From: Tepidiphilus sp. J10
Lineage (GTDB): Bacteria; Pseudomonadota; Gammaproteobacteria; Burkholderiales; Thiobacillaceae
Assembly: GCA_945897955.1 (NCBI GenBank)
Contig: CAMDGQ010000003.1
Span: 26,592-90,591 of the forward strand
Direction: 5' to 3'
Length of the DNA stretch: 64,000 nucleotides
Position 1 is the stretch's first letter; each line of letters starts with the position of its first letter. Below are positions 1-8,527 of this stretch, one piece after another. The notes beneath the pieces are model-generated. The model made no database searches, was not told the origin of the DNA, and saw nothing but the letters and a program-made list of their open reading frames with translations. Made by a program: the position numbers and the translations under genes.

Positions 1-71
1 ATATCGTTCACAAGAACAAGGCGGCGCGCCACAAGAGCCGTTTGTCTGGTGCGATCAAGGCAATGGCCTGA
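1..71 (+). CDS. rpsT: 30S ribosomal protein S20, C-terminal end (partial)
   Basis: This is the last 22 codons and stop of a gene that begins outside the window, read in the frame starting at base 3. The Lys/Arg-rich tail containing the motif NKAARHKSRL is the signature of the S20 C-terminus, which binds 16S rRNA in the small ribosomal subunit. A strong terminator follows 20 bases after the stop. The identification rests on the short tail only, but that motif is highly conserved in S20. Confidence 0.9.
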   Translation, partial: IVHKNKAARHKSRLSGAIKAMA

Positions 72-90
72 TTTTGTCCGCTTCGGTGAA

Positions 91-114
91 ACGCCCGGCT
101 AGCCGGGCGTTTTT
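91..114 (+). terminator. Rho-independent terminator of rpsT
   Basis: Bases 91-110 form a perfect 20-base palindrome (ACGCCCGGCT and its complement) followed by five T residues. It sits just after the rpsT stop and before the convergent DUF3579 gene, so it is the expected end of the rpsT transcript. Confidence 0.88.
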
Positions 115-134
115 CATTGTGGCCGGAGAATCGC

Positions 135-458
135 TCAAGCTGTTCCAGCGCAGCTGCTGCAGGCCGATTGCCGTGCTGTCTGGCGTCCGGGAATGACTTC
201 GAGATCGTTGTCACGCGCGAAGTCGAGCAAAAACTTGAATACGCGCGGCTCCCGCGCCGCCAGTTCCGGCTGGATCACGACGCAACGCACCCCCGCGCGG
301 GTTACCGGACACAGCTTGGGGGAATAAACCAGCCGGTTGTCATCGCCGACATGTGAAAGAATGCTGGCCAGGCGATCAGCCCAATCGCTTGGACGGAATG
401 GCCGACCCTGGCTGGTGATGCCACGAATGACCACTTCTCCAGTTGACGGCTCGGGCAT
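135..458 (-). CDS. DUF3579 family protein
   Basis: The 107-residue product resembles the DUF3579 family of small proteobacterial proteins of unknown function. Visible family features are the N-terminal ITSQGRPFRPSDWADRLA stretch, a YSPKLCPV segment and a C-terminal FKFLLDFARDNDLEV segment. I chose the ATG at 458 because homology begins shortly after it. An upstream in-frame Met at 521 would add 21 residues that do not look conserved. It is convergent with rpsT. No function can be given from the sequence; Cys-rich C-terminal residues (SACSSC) are present. Confidence 0.75.
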   Translation of the reverse strand: MPEPSTGEVVIRGITSQGRPFRPSDWADRLASILSHVGDDNRLVYSPKLCPVTRAGVRCVVIQPELAAREPRVFKFLLDFARDNDLEVIPGRQTARQSACSSCAGTA

Positions 459-549
459 GGCGGGACACTCGAAATGAGCAGTGGAAAAAGTGTAACAGGC
501 TGCTCGGGTATAATGCGGCATTGCATCATTTCATTCCAAGGAACCCTTC

Positions 550-1098
550 ATGATCCTCGACCACGTCCCGACCGGCCGCAACGTGCCGGATGACATCAAT
601 GTCATCATCGAGATTCCCGCCCACGGCGAGCCCATCAAGTACGAACTGGACAAGGATACCGGCGCGATGTTTGTCGATCGCTTCATGTCCACCGCGATGC
701 ATTACCCCTGCAATTACGGCTATGTACCGCATACCCTGTCCGAGGATGGCGATCCGGTCGATGTGCTGGTGGTGACGCCGATTCCGTTGATTACCGGGGT
801 GGTGGTGCGTTGCCGGCCGGTCGGCATGCTGAAGATGACCGACGAGGCTGGGGTTGACGCCAAGGTCATCGCGGTGCCGGTCGACAAGCTGACCAGTCTG
901 TACTCGCACATTCATTCACCCGACGATCTGCCGCAGTTGCTGCTCAAGCAGATCGCGCATTTCTTCGAGCACTACAAGGATCTGGAGCCCGGCAAATGGG
1001 TGAAGGTGGAAGGCTGGGAAGGCATCGATGGCGCAAGAGCGGAAATCGTTGCCGGTGTCGAGCGTTACAAGGCCGCGCCCGAAAAACCGATGTTCTGA
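550..1098 (+). CDS. ppa: Inorganic pyrophosphatase, family I
   Basis: A 182-residue cytoplasmic Mg-dependent enzyme that hydrolyses pyrophosphate to two phosphates and so pulls biosynthetic reactions forward. The family I signature is seen as [10 protein letters not shown] (about residues 65-75), whose Asp residues bind the metals, with the upstream [11 protein letters not shown] and [11 protein letters not shown] segments and the downstream [14 protein letters not shown] segment. Length is normal for bacterial family I enzymes. The ATG at 550 has an AAGGA ribosome-binding site about 8 bases upstream. A terminator follows the gene. Confidence 0.97.
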   Translation: MILDHVPTGRNVPDDINVIIEIPAHGEPIKYELDKDTGAMFVDRFMSTAMHYPCNYGYVPHTLSEDGDPVDVLVVTPIPLITGVVVRCRPVGMLKMTDEAGVDAKVIAVPVDKLTSLYSHIHSPDDLPQLLLKQIAHFFEHYKDLEPGKWVKVEGWEGIDGARAEIVAGVERYKAAPEKPMF

Positions 1099-1116
1099 TT
1101 CTCGTCAATTCTTTCA

Positions 1117-1154
1117 GGGGCGTGCGTCTGACGGACCCACGCCCCGATTTTTTT
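1117..1154 (+). terminator. Rho-independent terminator after ppa
   Basis: GGGGCGTG (1117-1124) pairs with CACGCCCC (1138-1145) and is followed by a T-rich run ending at 1154. It lies between the ppa stop (1098) and the GTG start of the next gene (1170), so it should end most ppa transcripts before the phosphoesterase gene. Confidence 0.8.
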
Positions 1155-1169
1155 GCAAAGCTTCAAGCC

Positions 1170-1727
1170 GTGAAAATCTGCCTGCTCTCCGATAGTCATG
1201 ACAACCGGCGTCTGCTCGAACATGCCGTACAGGACGCCAAGATGCGCGGTGCGGAAGTCGTGTTGCATTGCGGTGACGTGGTGGCGCCGACGACATTGCG
1301 TGTTCTGAAGAAGTTCGAATTGCCGGTGCATGTCATTCATGGCAATAACACAGGCGATCTCTATGCGATGGCCAAGCTTTCGCACGAATCGGATAGCGTG
1401 GTGCGTTACCACGGTCAGGATGCCGCTCTGCATCTGGGCGGACGCGGCATTTTTCTGGTGCATTACCCGCATTATGCTGCCGCGCTTGCTTTGACCGGGG
1501 ATTACGATCTGGTTTGTTGCGGCCACGATCACAAGGCCAGCATCCATCCGGTCGAAAACGTGCGTGGCGGTCTTACATATCTCCTTAATCCAGGCACTGT
1601 CGGCGGTGTCGGTGCGAAACCCAGTTACATCCTGATCGACCTGGAGACCCTGACGTTCGAGGTGCGGGACGTTCCAGTCGAGACCGGGGAGGCCTGCAAT
1701 ATGCCGCCAGTGACGGTACATAACTGA
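1170..1727 (+). CDS. Metallophosphoesterase, YfcE/MJ0936-like
   Basis: A 185-residue calcineurin-like phosphodiesterase. The di-metal motifs are visible: SDSHDN near the start (DxH), CGD around residues 30-35, a GNN segment (GNNTGD), and a GHDH-type motif (CCGHDHKA) towards the C-terminus, followed by an NPGT segment typical of YfcE relatives. I chose the GTG at 1170 because the family begins with a (V/M)KIxLLSDSH stretch. The open frame continues upstream into ppa but has no homology there. The substrate cannot be told from sequence; relatives act on artificial phosphodiesters. Confidence 0.88.
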   Translation: MKICLLSDSHDNRRLLEHAVQDAKMRGAEVVLHCGDVVAPTTLRVLKKFELPVHVIHGNNTGDLYAMAKLSHESDSVVRYHGQDAALHLGGRGIFLVHYPHYAAALALTGDYDLVCCGHDHKASIHPVENVRGGLTYLLNPGTVGGVGAKPSYILIDLETLTFEVRDVPVETGEACNMPPVTVHN

Positions 1728-1991
1728 TTGGTGTCGGCCCGCTGATGTCACTTGGCCCCTCCGTTTTTCATTGCATTCATCGCCAGCGGTGCAGCCCGGC
1801 AACCGGCAAGCGTGTATTCGACCGTTTTGCGGCGTTGCCCTTGTGGTGATCGACAGCCGAGCAGCTCTGACCCCGCATTCATTCGGAATCCAGAATAGGA
1901 GCTTGGTTAACCGAAGCATCAAGGTTCGTTCGGCTAAACTTTCACTTGTTACTGCCCTATAAAGAAGTCCGGATTGTCGGGAGATTGGGTC

Positions 1992-2879
1992 ATGGCATGG
2001 CAAAGCGTATGGCGAATTGGTTTGCTCGGGTTGTTTCTTGCGGTGACATCGGCGGCCTGCGCCCGCGATCTTGATGATGTTCGGCAAGCCGGAGTATTGC
2101 GGCATTTGGGGATTCCCTACGCAAATTTCGTTACCGGCAGCGGAGATGGTCTGGATGTGGAACTCATGCAGGGGTTCGCACGCCATCTTGGCGTCAGGTA
2201 TGAGTTCATCAAGACAGACTGGAACAGGGCTTTTGGCGATCTTGCCGGTCGTCAGGTCAGGCGCACTGACTCGGGTATCCAGTGGCTGGGCAATGTGCCG
2301 GTTCGAGGCGATGTTCTGGCAAGCGGCATTACAACGCTTGCGTGGCGTGGCGAGGTCGTGGATTTTTCGAATCCAACTTTCCCTTCCGGTGTCTGGCTGG
2401 TTGCCCGAGCCCAATCCAGTCTTCGCCCCATCACGCCAACCGGAAGCCTCGAAGCGGACATCCGGAAACTGAAGCAGTTGATGCGGGGAAGAAGTGTGTT
2501 GGCGCTGGAAAATACATGTCTGGATCCTGGTCTCTATGACATTGCGAAAACCGGGGCCCGGGTGAAACTGGCCAACAGCACCCTGCAATTGAACGAGATG
2601 GCGCCGGCTGTGTTGAATGGAGATGCTGAAACCACTTTGCTGGATGTGCCGGATGCGCTGATCGCGCTGGATAAGTGGCCTGGCGAGTTGAAAGTCATTG
2701 GCCCGGTCTCCGGCAATCAGGAAATGTCGGTAGCGTTCAGGAAATCTTCCCCCAAGCTGCGCGCGGCATTCAATCAATATCTGGAGAAGGTCTGGCGCGA
2801 CGGTAGTTATATCAAACTGGTTCAGCGCTATTACCCTGGTGTTTTTGACTATTACCGGGACTTTTTCGAGACTCGATGA
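1992..2879 (+). CDS. Periplasmic solute-binding protein, family 3-like
   Basis: The 295-residue product has a signal peptide (WRIGLLGLFLAVTSAACA, cleavage near residue 22) followed by a bilobal extracellular solute-binding family 3 fold. The N-lobe begins with the DLDDVRQAGVLRHLGIPY pattern, and the C-terminus has SPKLRAAFNQYLEKVWRDGSYIKLVQRYYP. No ABC permease or ATPase gene is nearby. Instead the stop overlaps the start of a membrane GGDEF-EAL gene (ATGA), which suggests the protein delivers a ligand signal to that enzyme. I preferred the ATG at 1992 over one at 1974 because a GGGAG site lies 8 bases upstream. The ligand is unknown. Confidence 0.82.
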   Translation: MAWQSVWRIGLLGLFLAVTSAACARDLDDVRQAGVLRHLGIPYANFVTGSGDGLDVELMQGFARHLGVRYEFIKTDWNRAFGDLAGRQVRRTDSGIQWLGNVPVRGDVLASGITTLAWRGEVVDFSNPTFPSGVWLVARAQSSLRPITPTGSLEADIRKLKQLMRGRSVLALENTCLDPGLYDIAKTGARVKLANSTLQLNEMAPAVLNGDAETTLLDVPDALIALDKWPGELKVIGPVSGNQEMSVAFRKSSPKLRAAFNQYLEKVWRDGSYIKLVQRYYPGVFDYYRDFFETR

Positions 2880-5161
2880 GCCAGCCTGCCGGCCAGTACC
2901 GGCTTTCCACTTTCAAGGACCGGCTGGCCCGATTGGCGGGGCCGCTGCTGATCCTTTACATGTTGCTGTTGCTGGGGGTGACTTACCTCGCGCAACGTGA
3001 CTTTCAGGCCTCCTACACAACCCAGCTTCAATTGGATCTGGAAAAGCGGGCTGCGGCGTTGTCCTATTTCTACCAGGAGCGAATCAAGGATATCCGAACA
3101 CTTTCGGGCGATAGTGCGCTTGAGGCCTACTTCGCCAATGAGGCGCTGGGCATGTCCATGGAATACGGATTACGCGCCAGCCTGCTCAAGATAGGACGCA
3201 TCATGCGAGAAAAGGCTCAGGCCACGACGCTTGGCGGTCTGCCGGTTTTTTCCCGAATTGCTTTCATGCATGCGGATTCCAGCATTCTGCTGGATACCAG
3301 CAATGAATCTCCGGGTGTATGGAGAAGCCCGAAGCCGGACACGCAGTCCCCTGGCGGAGTCCAGATCATTGCGGATGATCATGTTGTCGTGCTGTCGCAA
3401 CCTTATCTGTACAAGGGACAGAACAAAGGCTTTCTGCTGGCTTTCGTGAACCATGACCTGGCGTTTCGACAACTGGTCTATGAGGGCAGCACTCCCGCCG
3501 CTTCACGCATTGTCATCCTGGTCGAAGGGCATCCTGTCACCCCTGCGGCAAGGCGCTCGGGCTCGATACTGGTGCAGGCACAGGTCAGGGCCACGCCGTT
3601 CAAACTTGAGGCTCAGTATTATCCGACAGGCATGACCAGCTATCTCACCTCTGGCTGGTCAAGTGCGCTGCTGGCCCTGCTGACGCTATTCATTCTGGTC
3701 GGGGTTGCCATCGCAAAGCGCATCCGCAGCCAGAACTACATCCTGTTCGGTCGCTTTGAGGAATCCGCCAGGCACCGCGAATTGCTGCACCAGCAAAACC
3801 GGCAACTGCAGGAGGAAATTCACAAGCGGCAGGATTACGAAGAGCAGCTTACCAGGCAGGCGAATTTTGACGGGCTGACCAACCTGCCAAACCGTTCGCT
3901 GGGCATGGAGCGCTTGTCACTCGCCTTGTCGAGCATGCAAAGAGCGGACGAATTCGTTGTGCTGCTGCTGGTCGACCTGGATCGTTTCAAAAAGGTCAAT
4001 GACACCCTGGGTCACGCTGCCGGCGATCGCTTGCTGATCGAGGCGGCGCGTCGCTTGCTTGATTCCGTTCGGGAAAGCGATACCGTCGCGCGGCTGGGCG
4101 GCGACGAATTCATGATTCTGATGCCGGGTTTGAAACAGCGGGAAAGCGCAGGGTTGATCTGCCGCAAGATTCTGGATGGTTTTTCCTTGCCCTTTGTAAC
4201 CGCGAACTACGAATTCTTCCTGACTACCAGCATCGGCGTGGCGATCGCACCCGAGGATGGCGATGACCCGAATACATTGCTGAAGAATGCAGATATCGCC
4301 CTTTACAAGGCGAAGGATGAGGGAAGGAATACGCTGCGTTTCTTTACAGCAGAAATGAATGAACGTCTCAAGGCGCGGCAAGGCATGGAGAATCTGCTGA
4401 TCCATGCGCTGGCCCGGAATGAACTGTTTCTCGTATATCAGCCGGTTGTCTGTGTCGCGGATCCAATCATCATCGGCGCGGAGGCGTTGTTGCGCTGGCG
4501 TAACCCAGTGCTCGGTCTGGTTCAGCCGGACCATTTCATTCCCCTGTGCGAAGACATGGGCATCATCGAAGAAATCGGCGAATGGGTGTTGAGCCAGGCC
4601 TCTGCTCAGGCCAGTCAGTGGCATCGCCTGGGGCCGTTCCGGCTTTCGGTGAATATCTCCAGTGTTCAGTTACGCAGTCCCAGCCGGTTTCTCGAAGTTG
4701 TCGGCAGCATTCTGGGGCGAAGCGGTCTTCCCGCCAGCAACCTCGAATTGGAGGTCACCGAGCGTGTCGTCCTGGACGATTCAAGCACCAATCAGTCCAT
4801 GTTGCGCGGCCTGGATGCGCTGGGAGTCCGTCTTTCAATTGATGATTTCGGTACCGGCTACTCCGCGCTTGGCTATCTGAAGAAATTTCCGTTCGATACA
4901 TTGAAAATTGACAAATCCTTTGTCCATGATCTTCCCCATGATGAAGGCAGCGTTGCGCTGGCTCGCGCCATCCTGGCCATGGCGCATGCCCTCGGTCTGG
5001 ACGTGATTGCGGAAGGCATCGAGAACGCTGATCAAGCCGAATTTCTATCCAGCCAGCACTGCGACTTTGCCCAGGGTTACTTCTTTCATAAACCGATGCC
5101 TGCGGCTGCGTTGACGCAATTACTGACAGCACAGGCAACAATCCATGCGCGCCCGGCCTGA
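2876..5161 (+). CDS. Membrane GGDEF-EAL c-di-GMP signalling protein
   Basis: A 761-residue inner-membrane protein. A membrane helix at about residues 20-40, a periplasmic Cache-like sensor region (about 41-255) and a second helix (about 258-280) lead into a GGDEF domain and an EAL domain. The diguanylate cyclase signature GGDEF (about residue 408) is intact and preceded by an RxxD inhibitory site (RESD). The phosphodiesterase signature EALLRW (about residue 535) is intact, with DDFGTGYSALGYL and the catalytic-loop DxLKIDKSF present. Both activities are therefore possible. The start overlaps the stop of the binding-protein gene, so the pair is probably co-translated as a two-part sensor. Confidence 0.94.
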   Translation: MSQPAGQYRLSTFKDRLARLAGPLLILYMLLLLGVTYLAQRDFQASYTTQLQLDLEKRAAALSYFYQERIKDIRTLSGDSALEAYFANEALGMSMEYGLRASLLKIGRIMREKAQATTLGGLPVFSRIAFMHADSSILLDTSNESPGVWRSPKPDTQSPGGVQIIADDHVVVLSQPYLYKGQNKGFLLAFVNHDLAFRQLVYEGSTPAASRIVILVEGHPVTPAARRSGSILVQAQVRATPFKLEAQYYPTGMTSYLTSGWSSALLALLTLFILVGVAIAKRIRSQNYILFGRFEESARHRELLHQQNRQLQEEIHKRQDYEEQLTRQANFDGLTNLPNRSLGMERLSLALSSMQRADEFVVLLLVDLDRFKKVNDTLGHAAGDRLLIEAARRLLDSVRESDTVARLGGDEFMILMPGLKQRESAGLICRKILDGFSLPFVTANYEFFLTTSIGVAIAPEDGDDPNTLLKNADIALYKAKDEGRNTLRFFTAEMNERLKARQGMENLLIHALARNELFLVYQPVVCVADPIIIGAEALLRWRNPVLGLVQPDHFIPLCEDMGIIEEIGEWVLSQASAQASQWHRLGPFRLSVNISSVQLRSPSRFLEVVGSILGRSGLPASNLELEVTERVVLDDSSTNQSMLRGLDALGVRLSIDDFGTGYSALGYLKKFPFDTLKIDKSFVHDLPHDEGSVALARAILAMAHALGLDVIAEGIENADQAEFLSSQHCDFAQGYFFHKPMPAAALTQLLTAQATIHARPA

Positions 5162-5211
5162 GTCGGCAAACGGAAAGGGCCGAGTCGTCGGCGCGCATCC
5201 GGTTTCAATGT

Positions 5212-5973
5212 TCAAGATTCGCGCGGTGGCCGGAAGTAACGTTGATCGGAATAAAAGGCGAGTTGTTCATGTTCCGGCCACCAGCCAGGTATGCCCAATA
5301 CCGGCAGCGGAAACAACATCGCGGGTTGTTTGATCGTGCCTTTGCGCCAGCGCTGTGCGATGGCTTCGTCGAGTTCATCAGCAGCGGTATCCGCAGGCAG
5401 GTCAATGAACAGGCATTTTGCGGTGATGCCGGGCCAGGGGGTCAACAGCTTTTCCAGCACGGCGTGGCCGACGATGCAAGCCTTTAGCCGAGACCAGCGC
5501 GCACGCTGATCGACCAGGGCTTCCCGCCAGTGCCGTGCAGCCAGCAGATCGGCCAGGTCGCCATCTTCGCCGACCAGCACCAGGCCGCTTTCATCGAACA
5601 AGGTGGCGGCATCCGATATCGTGGGGCGGTTCCTGCCTTGTGGCAGGGCGTCGTGATGCACTGCGTTCAATGTCGCTTTCGTCCTCGGAAAAGCCAGCCA
5701 GGTCAGTGCGTTGAACAGATCGTGCCAGTTGTGCTCGCGACTGGGTACGCGTCCGGTCGCATAGATTCCGGTTTCATAGTCGTGCTGCCCGCATGGACAG
5801 GTTTGCGGCGAAAAACTCAGCGGCAAGCCGATGGCGTTGCGCAATTCGCGGCGCGCGGCAAACGCGTTGAGTTCGGCCAGTTCCGGCCAATCCCGACCGG
5901 GAAGGTTTTCAAGCCAGGGTAGTAAATGCGCAAACGGCGGTGCGTGCGCGAAGTCGCTGCGCCAGGCTTCCAT
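5212..5973 (-). CDS. DUF3025 domain protein
   Basis: The 253-residue product belongs to the DUF3025 family of uncharacterised proteobacterial proteins. The conserved stretch HNWHDLFNALTWLAFPRTKA (about residues 80-100) is the hallmark. A CPCGQHDYETG segment with two Cys and one His precedes it. The ATG at 5973 overlaps the stop of the upstream thioredoxin/TPR gene in a TGATG arrangement, so the two are translationally coupled. A GTG one codon earlier is also possible. Function is unknown; a protein-quality or envelope role suggested by the neighbour would be speculation. Confidence 0.85.
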   Translation of the reverse strand: MEAWRSDFAHAPPFAHLLPWLENLPGRDWPELAELNAFAARRELRNAIGLPLSFSPQTCPCGQHDYETGIYATGRVPSREHNWHDLFNALTWLAFPRTKATLNAVHHDALPQGRNRPTISDAATLFDESGLVLVGEDGDLADLLAARHWREALVDQRARWSRLKACIVGHAVLEKLLTPWPGITAKCLFIDLPADTAADELDEAIAQRWRKGTIKQPAMLFPLPVLGIPGWWPEHEQLAFYSDQRYFRPPRES

Positions 5974-6806
5974 CACACCGAAAGTTCGGCCAGGCGGGCG
6001 CGAAAACGGCGTGTCAATTCGTGTTCGCCGCCCAGCATGCCAAACAGCGCCAGCATGGCTCGGCGGCCAATGTCGTCGCGATAAGCGGGTGCATGCCGGG
6101 TGAGTTCAAGCAGTTCGGCCAGCGCCTGTTCCGGCTGATCCTCGAACAAAGCTTGTGCTGCGTGGGTCAGACGGGCGGCCGGCGTGTCGGTATCCGCATG
6201 TTCCTGATTGGCGGCTTCGATCAGCTCCAGGTGCGCCAGCAGGCCGCCGATGTCGCTTTGCGAGCGTGCTGATGGCGGAAGAGCGGCCAGCAGGCTCAAA
6301 GCTTCATGCGGCCTGCCGGCCAAAGTAAGCAGTTTTGCCAGGTCGGCTGCAACCGCCAGATCGGATGCATCTTCAACGGCGATCCGCGCCAGCAGCGCAA
6401 TGGCGCCTTCGGTATCGCCAGCCTGGTGCATGCGAAGCGCACTCATGCGCAGTCGGTCCTGGTCACTGGCGAGAAAACGGGCAAGCGCGGTGCGGAAAGT
6501 GGCATCGCCCTCGGCGCCATGGATGGTGTGGACCACTTCGCCGCGCAGAAAGAATTTCACCGTCGGCACGCTGGTTACCCCGAGGCCGCGAGCACGCTGA
6601 CCGAGCTCTTCCGTGTTGACCATGACCAGGAGAAAACGGCCGCCATATTCGGCCGCCAACTTAACCAGTCTTGGCATCAGCAACATGCTGGGGCCGGCCT
6701 TGGGCGACCAGAAATTCACCAGCACGAGGCCGCGCATGGAGTTGCCCAGGATCAGCGAGTCGAAATTTTCGCGTGTGGCATCAAACACATAAGGCGAGAG
6801 CGACAT
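5973..6806 (-). CDS. Thioredoxin-fold/TPR protein, CnoX (YbbN)-like, without active-site cysteines
   Basis: A 277-residue protein with an N-terminal thioredoxin fold (about residues 1-110) and a C-terminal TPR region (about 120-277), the layout of CnoX/YbbN, a chaperedoxin that holds oxidised proteins and hands them to GroEL. The redox site is replaced by FWSPKAGPS (residues 32-40), with no cysteine in the CxxC positions; the cis-Pro loop (TSVPTVKFF) is kept. It should therefore act as a holdase or adaptor rather than a reductase. The ATG at 6806 has an AGGA site about 7 bases upstream; an in-frame start at 6839 is less likely. Confidence 0.87.
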   Translation of the reverse strand: MSLSPYVFDATRENFDSLILGNSMRGLVLVNFWSPKAGPSMLLMPRLVKLAAEYGGRFLLVMVNTEELGQRARGLGVTSVPTVKFFLRGEVVHTIHGAEGDATFRTALARFLASDQDRLRMSALRMHQAGDTEGAIALLARIAVEDASDLAVAADLAKLLTLAGRPHEALSLLAALPPSARSQSDIGGLLAHLELIEAANQEHADTDTPAARLTHAAQALFEDQPEQALAELLELTRHAPAYRDDIGRRAMLALFGMLGGEHELTRRFRARLAELSV

Positions 6807-6814
6807 GAAAAGTC

Positions 6815-7948
6815 CTAATAACCCCAGAGCAGGTTCCAACTGATTTTCGGCCAGGCAGGGTCGAAATTGACCAGGTGCCGCAGCGCAAAAACACGCGTTT
6901 CCAGATTGCGCTCGCGAGGTGAATCGAGAACGCGGCCACGTGCATCGAGAAAGCTGACGGCAAAACGAATGTGGCCGTTACGGCCAAGTCGAGTGATGCA
7001 TGCATGTTCACGGTTTGCCAGACGCACCAACGTGCCAGGAGGATGCAAGCCGATACGACGCATCAGCAGGCTGGCGATCTGGGTGTCAATATTCGCGCGC
7101 TCGGCGCCAAACAATTCCCTGGCAGCGGATCGCGTCGATTTAGGCGGTCGGTAATGGCGAGCATTGATTTTTGTGCAGTAGACATCAGCGACATGCAGGA
7201 TTCTGGCCGCCAGGCTGATCTGCGCGCCAGCCAGACCTTCAGGGTAACCGCTGCCATCCATGTTTTCGTGGTGCTGTCTCACATTTTCGAGCCAATCCTG
7301 GTCGGTTACGCCGATCCGCTTCAACATGCTGGCAGCCTCATCGGGATGCACCTTCAGCTTGATCCAGTTCTCGCTGGTGACATAGCCGCTCTGGTTCGAG
7401 AGGTGCTCATGCAAAGGGATATCCGTCATGTTCATGGTCAAAGCCGCCGCAGCCAGACTTTCGGTCTGAGCTTCGGAAAAATCCATTTGATCGGCCAGCA
7501 GTACAGAGACAAACAACACTTGCAGACTATGGTTCAGGAAGTTGGGGGCAACAGGTTCCAGCCGCGGATAGCCAAGGCAGGCATCCGGGTCAATCCGAAA
7601 CAAGGTCACGAATGCGCGAGCCAGCAGTCTCAGTTCTTCTTCCGATTTGCCCTGCTCGGGACCGGCCAGCAGGATGGCAGTGTGTCTGGCTATATCCCGC
7701 AGTCGTTGCAGCAACTGCATTGATTCCGTATCGGAAGTTGACTGCTGGTAAAGCGGACGTGAAACCAGCCTCCTGAAGAACGCCGCGTCGGTTACCTGCA
7801 TGCCGGCACTGGCCAGCAAAACGCCGGCCTCGCTATAAAGGTCGCAAGGCAACGGCTGGCCGATCAGATCCGGGTCAAGATGAACGGGGCGTAGCAAGGC
7901 AAGTCCGGTACCTGAAACATTGATATGGCGGAGTATCATGCAATGCAT
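6815..7948 (-). CDS. HD-GYP domain protein with degenerate HD motif
   Basis: A 377-residue soluble protein. Residues about 20-110 are an unassigned N-terminal region, and 130-300 form an HD-GYP domain, the fold of one class of c-di-GMP phosphodiesterases. Kept elements are NHSLQV (about 139), HPDEAA (about 201) and RQHHENMDGSGYPEGL (about 224-239). The metal-binding His-Asp pair expected as LLHDIG is replaced by LTMNMTD (about 170-176), so catalysis is doubtful and a c-di-GMP receptor role is possible. The stop lies 8 bases before the start of the thioredoxin/TPR gene, implying co-transcription. An alternative start is the ATG at 7939. Confidence 0.86.
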   Translation of the reverse strand: MHCMILRHINVSGTGLALLRPVHLDPDLIGQPLPCDLYSEAGVLLASAGMQVTDAAFFRRLVSRPLYQQSTSDTESMQLLQRLRDIARHTAILLAGPEQGKSEEELRLLARAFVTLFRIDPDACLGYPRLEPVAPNFLNHSLQVLFVSVLLADQMDFSEAQTESLAAAALTMNMTDIPLHEHLSNQSGYVTSENWIKLKVHPDEAASMLKRIGVTDQDWLENVRQHHENMDGSGYPEGLAGAQISLAARILHVADVYCTKINARHYRPPKSTRSAARELFGAERANIDTQIASLLMRRIGLHPPGTLVRLANREHACITRLGRNGHIRFAVSFLDARGRVLDSPRERNLETRVFALRHLVNFDPAWPKISWNLLWGY

Positions 7949-7968
7949 GCAACCGTGGGAGTCCCAAC

Positions 7969-8256
7969 ATGACCGTACATGCTTTGAATGATCAGGAAGT
8001 CCGTCTGCTGCGTGAAGAAGTCGAGTTATTGATGGCAGAACGCCTGAAATTGTTGCAAGTGACCGGCGCAGCTGCCGTGCTTGTGGCCAACCTGGATTCT
8101 GAAACCCTGCCGCAGGATCAGGACACTATCGATGCAGCCGAGGTTTTGGCAGAAAGTCTGAACGGGCTAAGTGAAGAAACCCTCAAGGATGCACTCGATT
8201 CGGTTCGCGCCGAATTCGACCCGGACGCTCAGCGTGATAATTTGCGAGCGAATTGA
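7969..8256 (+). CDS. Small acidic helical protein of unknown function
   Basis: A 95-residue, acidic, probably all-helical protein with a coiled-coil-prone N-terminus (DQEVRLLREEVELLMAERLKLLQ). It is transcribed divergently from the HD-GYP gene, only 20 bases away. A GGGAG site lies 7 bases before the ATG, which supports real translation. There is no signal peptide, membrane segment or cysteine. I do not recognise the family. The short divergent gap suggests shared regulation with the HD-GYP operon. Confidence 0.65.
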   Translation: MTVHALNDQEVRLLREEVELLMAERLKLLQVTGAAAVLVANLDSETLPQDQDTIDAAEVLAESLNGLSEETLKDALDSVRAEFDPDAQRDNLRAN

Positions 8257-8293
8257 GAAGCGGCGCTGAGTGGCTGAATACCTCGGCCCGAAA

Positions 8294-8527
8294 TCAAGTA
8301 TTCGGCGTTTCCGCCAATATCAGGTCGTACATTTCCCAGGATAGGCTGGCTTCTTCCGGAGTGACCTTCCTTACCGCCTGTCCGACGCTCACCATGACGA
8401 AGTCGCCAATCTCGGGCGGTTCGTCCTGCAACATGAACAGCGAAACGTCACGATAGATACCTCGTGCTTCACAGCGAGCGTTGAAACCGTCAACGGCGGT
8501 GATGCACATGGGAATGGCAAGGCACAT
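8294..8527 (-). CDS. hypC: [NiFe] hydrogenase maturation chaperone HypC/HupF family
   Basis: A 77-residue HypC-family protein. It begins MCLAIPM, whose Cys2 binds the Fe(CN)2CO precursor and the immature large subunit, and carries the family core IGDFVMVSVGQAVRKV. HypC with HypD inserts the iron centre into [NiFe] hydrogenases. It is transcribed away from the hydrogenase structural operon that starts at 8712. HypA, B, D, E and F are not in the window and must be encoded elsewhere if the enzyme is made. It could be a hydrogenase-specific paralogue (HupF-like) rather than the general HypC. Confidence 0.93.
   Translation of the reverse strand: MCLAIPMCITAVDGFNARCEARGIYRDVSLFMLQDEPPEIGDFVMVSVGQAVRKVTPEEASLSWEMYDLILAETPNT

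Noticed and set aside
1771..1962. 63-codon open frame between the phosphoesterase and the binding-protein gene
   Set aside because: No ribosome-binding site and no recognisable sequence; treated as intergenic.
1065..2777. Long 570-codon minus-strand open frame
   Set aside because: It lies antisense to three real genes, has no recognisable domain, and is a by-product of high GC third positions.
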